This document shows, piece after piece, positions 7,652-11,229 of a stretch of 11,229 bases of DNA. Source of the stretch: JAMXLO01 sp041487355 (GTDB lineage: Bacteria; Pseudomonadota; Alphaproteobacteria; Acetobacterales; Acetobacteraceae). Within the stretch, counting starts at the first letter, position 1. Each line of letters starts with the position of its first letter. Where the stretch lies: positions 1 to 11,229 of the forward strand of contig JBGPND010000175.1 of NCBI GenBank assembly GCA_041487355.1, read 5' to 3'. The notes under the pieces are model-generated. The model ran no database searches. It saw only the letters and a list, made by a program, of their open reading frames with translations, and was not told the DNA's origin. The position numbers and the translations under genes were made by a program.

Positions 7652-7690
7652 CGCGGCCACACCCTCACCCGGCGCGCAAGGGCGCGCCGA

Positions 7691-7713
7691 CCTCTCCCGC
7701 GGCGCGGGAGAGG
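7691..7713 (+). terminator. Possible terminator-like hairpin after the D-2-hydroxyacid dehydrogenase gene
   Basis: A perfect 10-bp GC-rich stem with a 3-nt loop starts 40 bp after the dehydrogenase stop. No T-tract follows, so classic intrinsic termination is unsupported; blocking of 3' exonucleases or assistance to Rho-dependent ending is as likely. Confidence 0.35.
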
Positions 7714-7758
7714 GGTACGACCGAACGGCGCGACACAGTACACCTCTCCCGCCCCACA

Positions 7759-7781
7759 CCTCTCCCGCCTCGCGGGAGAGG
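7759..7781 (-). terminator. Possible terminator-like hairpin after the flavoprotein gene
   Basis: A perfect 10-bp stem with a 3-nt loop, mirror copy of the one at 7691-7713, lies 46 bp downstream of the minus-strand flavoprotein stop. It also lacks a U-tract on that strand. The pair would shield the 3' ends of both convergent messages. Confidence 0.35.
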
Positions 7782-7826
7782 TCGCCACGCGTCAGCGTGG
7801 CGGGTGAGGGTGTGGCCCGCGTCAGG

Positions 7827-9317
7827 TCACCCCTTCCCGTAGCGCCCCGCCGACGCGCCGGCGATGCGGCCGAACACCGAACCCGACATCAGACCCGCAC
7901 CACCCAGGTAGTTCTGATAGAACACGCCGCCCACCAGCTCGCCCCCGGCAAACAACCCGGGGATGACGCGGCCAGTGGTGTCCTCCACCTCGCCGTCGGT
8001 GGTGATCTTCAGTCCGCCGAAGCTGAAGGTGATGCCGCAGGTCACGACAAAGCCGCTATACGGCGGTTTGTCGATCGGCAGCGCCCAGTTGGATTTCGGC
8101 GGCGTGATGCCCTTGGTATGCTTGCCGTCGAGGATCGCCGGATTGTAGTCGCCCGGCTGGCACGCGGCGTTGAACTCGCGCACCGTCCGCACCAGGCCCT
8201 CGACGCTGATCTCCAGCTTCTGCGCCAGCTCTTCCAGCGTGTTGGCCTCAGCCTTCGTCACCTGCCGGATGCGATATTCGTCGCGCACCATGTCGATCGT
8301 CTTCTTGTCGAAGATCTGCACGGCGGCACGCTGCGGCTGCTTCATCACCTCGCGGCCGTACTTGGCGTAGGTGTGGTTGCGGAAATCCGCGCCTTCATCG
8401 ACGAAGCGCTCGCCGTTGACGTTGACGATGATGCCGATCGGATAGGAGTGCTTCTGATAGTTGTCGAGCACGACACGGTCGCCGAACGGCGGCGCGCTGA
8501 TGTCCCACTGCACGGCGTGGCAGGTGGACCAGCCGCCGAACGCCGCGGCACCGATGTCCAGCGCCGCCTTGATGCCGTCGCCAGTGTTGTGGCGGGTGCC
8601 GCGCACGCGCGCCATCTCCCAGCCGGGACCGTAATAGCGCACACGCATCTCCGGATCGGCCTCGAAGCCGCCGCAGGCGAGCACCACGGCCTTGGCGTGG
8701 ATGTCCTCGTAGCCGTCGGGACCGAACACGGTGACCCCAGTGACGTCGCCCTTGCGGTTCTGGATCAGCCGGCGCAGCCCGGTGTTGTAGCGCACCTTGA
8801 TGCCGTTGCGTTCGGCCGACTTGAACAGGAAGTCGACCAGGCCCCAGCCGCCGCCGACCGCCTCGACCGCCATGCCGCCGAAGAAGTGCTGCACGCCGTT
8901 CACCAGATAGGACTGGCGCTTGAACATCGGAATCCAGCGCACGCCCTTCTCGCCCATCCACACCACGGTCTCGCGTGAGCGGTTCACCAGCAGGTCGGCG
9001 AGTTCGGGCTCCGACAGGTTCTCGGTCACCTTCATGAGGTCGTTCATGTAGATCTCGGCCGTGAAGGGCGGGATATACATCTGCTTCGCCTCGGCCTCGG
9101 ACAGGTCGGCCAGGACATCCTTCCGGAGATCTTCCGTGCCGTGATGGACGAAGCGGAATCCGCCCGCGGTGAAGGTGGAGTTGCCGCCTCGCTCCTCCTC
9201 GCTCGCCTTCTCCAGCACCAGCACGCTGGCCCCTTGCTCGCGGGCGGACAGCGCGGCGCACAGCGCGGCGTTGCCCGCGCCAACCACGATCACGTCATAC
9301 GTGCCGGCATCCGGCAT
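7827..9317 (-). CDS. FAD-dependent dehydrogenase, TcuA/fumarate-reductase flavoprotein family
   Basis: Flavoprotein of the FAD_binding_2 family (succinate dehydrogenase/fumarate reductase A, tricarballylate dehydrogenase TcuA, 3-ketosteroid dehydrogenase), 496 residues. The N-terminal VVGAGNAALCAALSA (11-25) is the FAD ADP-binding fold, and its GNAAL form is typical of TcuA-like proteins. GGNSTFTAGG (44-53) follows. RHNTGDGIKAAL (242-253) and the C-terminal GLFAGGELVGG and GGAGLMSG segments (454-479) complete the FAD site. There is no signal peptide or covalent-flavin domain. The start is the ATG at 9317, with GGAGG 7 nt upstream; the open frame to 9386 precedes this site. It would oxidise a C-C bond next to a carboxylate. 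No TcuB-like electron-transfer partner or TcuC transporter is present, so tricarballylate is not established. It diverges from the ThDP decarboxylase pair. Confidence 0.92.
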   Translation of the reverse strand: MPDAGTYDVIVVGAGNAALCAALSAREQGASVLVLEKASEEERGGNSTFTAGGFRFVHHGTEDLRKDVLADLSEAEAKQMYIPPFTAEIYMNDLMKVTENLSEPELADLLVNRSRETVVWMGEKGVRWIPMFKRQSYLVNGVQHFFGGMAVEAVGGGWGLVDFLFKSAERNGIKVRYNTGLRRLIQNRKGDVTGVTVFGPDGYEDIHAKAVVLACGGFEADPEMRVRYYGPGWEMARVRGTRHNTGDGIKAALDIGAAAFGGWSTCHAVQWDISAPPFGDRVVLDNYQKHSYPIGIIVNVNGERFVDEGADFRNHTYAKYGREVMKQPQRAAVQIFDKKTIDMVRDEYRIRQVTKAEANTLEELAQKLEISVEGLVRTVREFNAACQPGDYNPAILDGKHTKGITPPKSNWALPIDKPPYSGFVVTCGITFSFGGLKITTDGEVEDTTGRVIPGLFAGGELVGGVFYQNYLGGAGLMSGSVFGRIAGASAGRYGKG

Positions 9318-9415
9318 GGAAAGCCTCCTACAGGTTCGTGGAGCCTCCTTACGAACGGTTGCCGCCGCGCGCAAGGCGTCGCACATTGCCGCCTTCCGGA
9401 CCGGAGGGAGCCGAG
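9318..9415. promoter_or_regulatory. Divergent promoter region with LysR-type T-N11-A dyad
   Basis: This 98-bp gap separates the flavoprotein gene (minus) and the ThDP decarboxylase genes (plus). The dyad GTTCGT (9334-9339) and ACGAAC (9351-9356) is separated by exactly 11 bp, giving TTCGT-N11-ACGAA, the form of a LysR-family regulator box. AGGAGGCT on the minus strand occurs twice, 20 bp apart (9322-9329, the flavoprotein ribosome site, and 9342-9349 inside the dyad). No LysR-family gene lies in the window. Confidence 0.5.
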
Positions 9416-9949
9416 ATGGAGGAGGAAGCCCCGAGCCGCGCCTGGCACGAGATCGTGCGCGGCGTGCTGAAGCGCCACGACGTGCGGCTGGTAACCTACG
9501 TACCGGACAACGTGCTGCGCCCGCTGATCGACGCGGTGCACGCCGATCCGTTCTTCACCGCCTTCTCCACGGCGCGCGAGGAGGAGGCGGTGGGCATCAT
9601 CTCCGGCGCCTGGATGGGCGGGCTGCGCGGCATCGTGCTGATGCAGACCTCCGGCTTCGCCACGCTGCCGAACGCGATCGCCTCGCTGGCGGTGCCGTTC
9701 CAGATTCCCGTGCTGATGATGGTGTCCGAGCGCGGCACGCTGGGAGAATTCAACATCGGCCAGTCGCTGGTGGCGCGCACCATGCGCCCGGTGCTGCAGG
9801 CGCTTGCCGTTGAGCACCACACGATGACGCGGCTGGACGAGGTGGAGTTCATCATCGACCGCAGCATCACCCAGGCGGTCGCCACCCAGGCGCCGTGCGT
9901 GTTCATCCTCTCGCCCCTGCTGACCGGGGGCAAGGTCTTCGCGAAGTGA
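9416..9949 (+). CDS. ThDP-dependent decarboxylase, PYR-domain subunit (sulfopyruvate decarboxylase alpha-like)
   Basis: A stand-alone pyrimidine-binding domain of a thiamine-diphosphate enzyme, 177 residues, the size of ComD/sulfopyruvate decarboxylase alpha. It begins with an HEIVRGVLKRHDVRLVTYVPD-type helix-strand (about 11-31). STAREEEAVGI (51-61) holds the conserved glutamate (probably E56) that activates the ThDP pyrimidine, and LMQTSGFATLPNAIASL (75-91) is the family's dimer/active-site segment. ATG at 9416 has GGAGGGAG about 5 nt upstream; the frame is open from 9338, but that part looks non-coding. The TGA overlaps the ribosome site of the PP subunit, 8 bp before its start, so the two form an obligate pair. 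They would decarboxylate a 2-keto acid (sulfopyruvate, phosphonopyruvate or similar). The exact substrate is unknown; I avoid comD as a name because coenzyme M synthesis is not implied. Confidence 0.9.
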   Translation: MEEEAPSRAWHEIVRGVLKRHDVRLVTYVPDNVLRPLIDAVHADPFFTAFSTAREEEAVGIISGAWMGGLRGIVLMQTSGFATLPNAIASLAVPFQIPVLMMVSERGTLGEFNIGQSLVARTMRPVLQALAVEHHTMTRLDEVEFIIDRSITQAVATQAPCVFILSPLLTGGKVFAK

Positions 9950-9957
9950 GGCAGCCC

Positions 9958-10572
9958 ATGTCGTTCGCAACCAACCATCCGGTCAGCCGCGAGCAGGCGA
10001 AGGTGATGAACCGCTTCGACATCACCAAGCGCATGGTGGCTCGGCTGCATCACGACGAGGCCGTGATCGGCGGCATCGGCTACACCAATTTCGACCTGTG
10101 GGCCGCCGGACGCCGGCCGCAGAATTTCTACATGCTGGGCAGCATGGGGTTGGCCGCGCCGATCGCGCTCGGCGTCGCGCTGGCGCAGCCGCAGCGCAAG
10201 GTGATCGCGCTGGAGGGTGACGGCTCGATCCTGATGCAGCTTGGCTCGCTTGCCACCATCGCTGGCCGCAAGCAGAAGAACCTCGCCGTCGTGATCATGG
10301 ACAACGGCACCTATCAGATTACCGGTGGGCAGATCACGTCGACCGAACTCGGCGCCGACATCGTCGCCATCGCACGCGGCGCCGGGATCGCACAGAGCGC
10401 CTGGGCGGCGGACGAGAGCGCATTCGAGGAGTTGGTCGACGTCGCGTTGCGCGAGGATGGCCCGTGGCTGATCGGCTGCCGCATCGACAAGGAGAAGCCC
10501 GCCGATACCACCGAACGCGATCCGCCGCGCATCCGCGATCAGTTCATGCGCGGGCTGGGCGTGAAGAAGTGA
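9958..10572 (+). CDS. ThDP-dependent decarboxylase, PP-domain subunit (sulfopyruvate decarboxylase beta-like)
   Basis: A diphosphate-binding domain of the thiamine enzyme as a separate 204-residue chain. LGSMGLAAPIALGVALA (60-76) precedes the ThDP/Mg motif: GDG at 87-89, then DNGTYQITGG (115-124) with N116 as the metal-ligand position. It pairs with the PYR subunit to form the active site at the subunit interface, as in ComDE or phosphonopyruvate decarboxylase. ATG at 9958 is chosen: GTGAGG lies about 7 nt upstream and overlaps the PYR gene stop, while the 21-residue upstream extension to 9895 lies inside the PYR gene. The middle domain that binds FAD or ADP in acetolactate-synthase-type enzymes is absent from both chains. 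In this cluster it would turn the keto acid from the aminotransferase or dehydrogenase into an aldehyde; that link is inference. Confidence 0.92.
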   Translation: MSFATNHPVSREQAKVMNRFDITKRMVARLHHDEAVIGGIGYTNFDLWAAGRRPQNFYMLGSMGLAAPIALGVALAQPQRKVIALEGDGSILMQLGSLATIAGRKQKNLAVVIMDNGTYQITGGQITSTELGADIVAIARGAGIAQSAWAADESAFEELVDVALREDGPWLIGCRIDKEKPADTTERDPPRIRDQFMRGLGVKK

Positions 10573-10840
10573 TGGCTTGATGGATCGCCGCGGCGATCGC
10601 TGCCGGCATCTGGACGGGACCCATACGCAAGCAGCCTTCGATGGTCACTCGTTGGGCCTGCGGTAGCAATGCACGGAGCCGGATGGACATCGCGTGCGTG
10701 ATCGCAGGTGAAATGGCACCCTGCAGCAGCAGTGCCGGCGGTTGCATGCGCGGCAGACGATCGATTGTCAGGTCATGATACGAGACGGCGCGCATGTCCG
10801 CGGCGAGCGCATCGCCGGCTTCGACAGGGAGGTCCTCAAC
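10573..10840 (-). pseudogene. Alpha/beta-hydrolase C-terminal remnant
   Basis: Read on the minus strand, this stretch gives LPRMQPPALLLQGAISP, then a helix, then ALLPQAQRVTIEGCLRMGP and a closing AIAAAIHQAI. This matches the last third of alpha/beta hydrolases, whose usual form is PTLLLTG..SP, LP.A..V.I.GAGHMGP, then a terminal helix. The position of the catalytic histidine (GxGHMGP) is arginine, CGT for CAT, a single transition, and the following conserved H is M. The N-terminal two-thirds with the nucleophile elbow is missing; upstream lie only a REP-like repeat and an IS edge. The frame stays open from 10897 to 10544, but its first residues (MAGSSPAMT) are repeat-derived and its end runs antisense into the ThDP gene. 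Most likely a dead fragment. Confidence 0.55.
10583..10598. repeat. Perfect 16-bp palindrome after the ThDP decarboxylase operon
   Basis: GATCGCCGCGGCGATC is self-complementary and starts 11 bp after the PP-subunit stop. It could form a small hairpin ending the transcript, but has no T-tract. It also codes the alanine-rich terminal helix of the hydrolase remnant on the other strand, so the symmetry may be incidental. Confidence 0.3.
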
Positions 10841-10871
10841 AACCGAGTGCCGATCATGCCCTACCGTTGAC

Positions 10872-10949
10872 GTCATGGCCGGGCTTGACCCGGCCATCTA
10901 TCGCGGCACCGCTGCTGGTACAGATGCCCGGGTCAAGCCCGCGCGTGAC
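10872..10949. repeat. REP-like palindromic dispersed repeat
   Basis: The arms at 10872-10897 and 10924-10949 are inverted repeats matching at 22 of 26 positions, each centred on CGGGCTTGACCCGG, with a 26-bp loop. Each arm is itself nearly palindromic (GGCCGGGCTTGACCCGGCC). I recognise the GCCGGGCTTGACCCGGCCATC unit as a very common alphaproteobacterial intergenic repeat, source of the spurious MAGLDPAI and GSSPAMT peptides. It separates the hydrolase remnant from the IS-flanking DNA. Confidence 0.75.
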
Positions 10950-11032
10950 AAGGAAGAAAAGCCCGAGCGGTCAATCCGAAAGGCCGTTGGTATCACTGCG
11001 GGGTTGATGTGGGGCAGCCAGGCTTGAAACCA

Positions 11033-11059
11033 CAGATGAACGCAGATGAACGCAGATCG
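11033..11059. repeat. Tandem decamer CAGATGAACG, about 2.6 copies
   Basis: CAGATGAACG occurs at 11033-11042 and 11043-11052, followed by a partial CAGATCG. The surrounding CCACAGATGAACGCAGATG string resembles a short dispersed repeat found in many bacterial genomes (reverse translation ICVHLW). It ends about 10 bp before the IS edge. Confidence 0.55.
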
Positions 11060-11069
11060 AGGAATGGAG

Positions 11070-11229
11070 TGCCCCCGAAAATGAGACACGAAAACTAGAC
11101 ACACTGTTCAGGAAGGAGAACGAGTGTGTCGAGAAAGCGACGATGGCGCTTCACGCGGGCGTTCAAACTGGCTGTGCTGGAGCGGATGGAAGAGACGGCA
11201 AACATTGTGGTGCTGGCCGAGGAGCTCGG
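11070..11229 (+). mobile_element. Left end of an insertion sequence, probably IS3 family (partial)
   Basis: A terminal-repeat-like sequence beginning TGCCCCCGAAAATGAGACAC (from about 11070) is followed by a repeated AGACAC motif, a strong GGAAGGAG ribosome site and the start of an OrfA-type transposase. The TG start and OrfA layout fit IS3-family elements. The right end, inverted-repeat partner and target duplication are outside the window, so boundary and family are provisional. Confidence 0.6.
11126..11229 (+). CDS. Transposase OrfA-like N-terminus (HTH_Tnp/Transposase_8), cut by window end
   Basis: The frame from GTG at 11126 reads VSRKRRWRFTRAFKLAVLERM and continues through NIVVLAEELG to the window end, 34 codons. 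This is the classic start of the helix-turn-helix OrfA protein of IS3-family elements: a basic N-terminus, an FTxxFKLxxLERM helix, then an LAxELG recognition-helix lead-in. An in-frame TAG at 11096 bounds it upstream. GTG is chosen because GGAAGGAG sits 7 nt before it and no ATG is available. OrfA binds the IS ends and in IS3 elements is usually extended into OrfAB by a -1 frameshift; that part is beyond the window. Whether the element is intact cannot be judged. Confidence 0.7.
   Translation, partial: MSRKRRWRFTRAFKLAVLERMEETANIVVLAEEL

Larger units (their letters stand above)
7655..7817. repeat. Composite nested palindrome: two inverted copies of a dispersed repeat
   Basis: The outer arms 7655-7671 and 7801-7817 are exact 17-bp inverted repeats (GGCCACACCCTCACCCG). 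Inside lie, symmetrically, hairpin A (GGCGCGC/GCGCGCC, 7671-7688), hairpin B (CCTCTCCCGC/GCGGGAGAGG, 7691-7713), a 45-bp spacer, hairpin B' (same stem, 7759-7781) and hairpin A' (GCCACGC/GCGTGGC, 7784-7801). A further CCTCTCCCGC half-stem lies at 7743-7752. The CTCTCCCGC/GCGGGAGAG core is a common alphaproteobacterial intergenic repeat, here as a head-to-head pair. It fills the gap between two convergent genes, so it probably ends or separates both transcripts. Confidence 0.85.

Noticed and set aside
7655..7817. CRISPR array, because CCTCTCCCGC recurs three times
   Set aside because: The copies are inverted and unevenly spaced with no uniform spacers; the structure is a nested palindrome.
7632..8978. 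448-codon plus-strand open frame spanning the composite palindrome and the flavoprotein gene
   Set aside because: It begins in repeat DNA and is antisense to a clear FAD enzyme; no domain is recognisable.
9338..9415. N-terminal extension of the ThDP PYR subunit from ATG 9338
   Set aside because: The extension is Arg/Pro-rich and lacks a good ribosome site, while ATG 9416 has GGAGGGAG at proper spacing and begins the domain directly.
9416..10572. Coenzyme M biosynthesis (comDE)
   Set aside because: The architecture matches, but no comA, comB or comC-type genes are present and the setting is bacterial catabolic, so the name would over-interpret.
10708..11027. Two small plus-strand open frames in the right flank
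   Set aside because: They consist largely of translated repeat sequence (MAGLDPAI-like) and antisense of the hydrolase remnant.

Overview
The window is GC-rich chromosomal DNA, most likely from an alphaproteobacterium of the Rhodospirillales/Acetobacteraceae type. The lineage is inferred from gene families, base composition and several short dispersed repeats of a kind common in alphaproteobacterial genomes. It contains nine apparently intact protein genes, one decayed gene remnant and the left edge of an insertion sequence. There are no rRNA, tRNA or CRISPR features that I can see.

Layout. (1) Minus-strand operon, 5290 down to 59: a DadA/PuuB-like FAD amine or amino-acid oxidoreductase, an isopenicillin-N-synthase-type 2-oxoglutarate/Fe(II) dioxygenase, an SDR dehydrogenase, and a Tat-exported family-5 (oligopeptide/nickel-type) ABC substrate-binding protein. 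The first three are tightly coupled, with ribosome sites overlapping the preceding stop codons. The permease and ATPase genes would lie beyond the left edge. (2) Plus-strand pair, 5348-7651, diverging from (1) across a 57-bp gap: a class I/II aminotransferase of the aspartate aminotransferase type and a D-2-hydroxyacid dehydrogenase. (3) A 163-bp nested palindrome, two inverted copies of a dispersed repeat, at the convergent junction with the next module. (4) A second divergent module: a TcuA/fumarate-reductase-like flavoprotein on minus (7827-9317), and on plus a two-gene thiamine-diphosphate decarboxylase split into PYR and PP subunits (9416-10572), similar in architecture to sulfopyruvate decarboxylase ComD/ComE. 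(5) A decayed right flank: an alpha/beta-hydrolase C-terminal remnant, a REP-like palindrome, a tandem decamer, and an IS end with the start of an IS3-type OrfA running off the window.

How they might work together (inference). The gene content reads as uptake and catabolism of an amino- or carboxy-acid: import by the ABC system, oxidation or deamination by the FAD enzyme, hydroxylation and alcohol oxidation by the dioxygenase and SDR, interconversion of amino, keto and hydroxy acids by the aminotransferase and D-hydroxyacid dehydrogenase, and decarboxylation of a 2-keto acid by the split ThDP enzyme. The substrate cannot be named from sequence. No transcriptional regulator is present, although the second divergent promoter holds a good LysR-type T-N11-A dyad. 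The strongest items for a second look are this gene combination, the composite palindrome, and a dispersed repeat that has become the C-terminal coding sequence of the aminotransferase.
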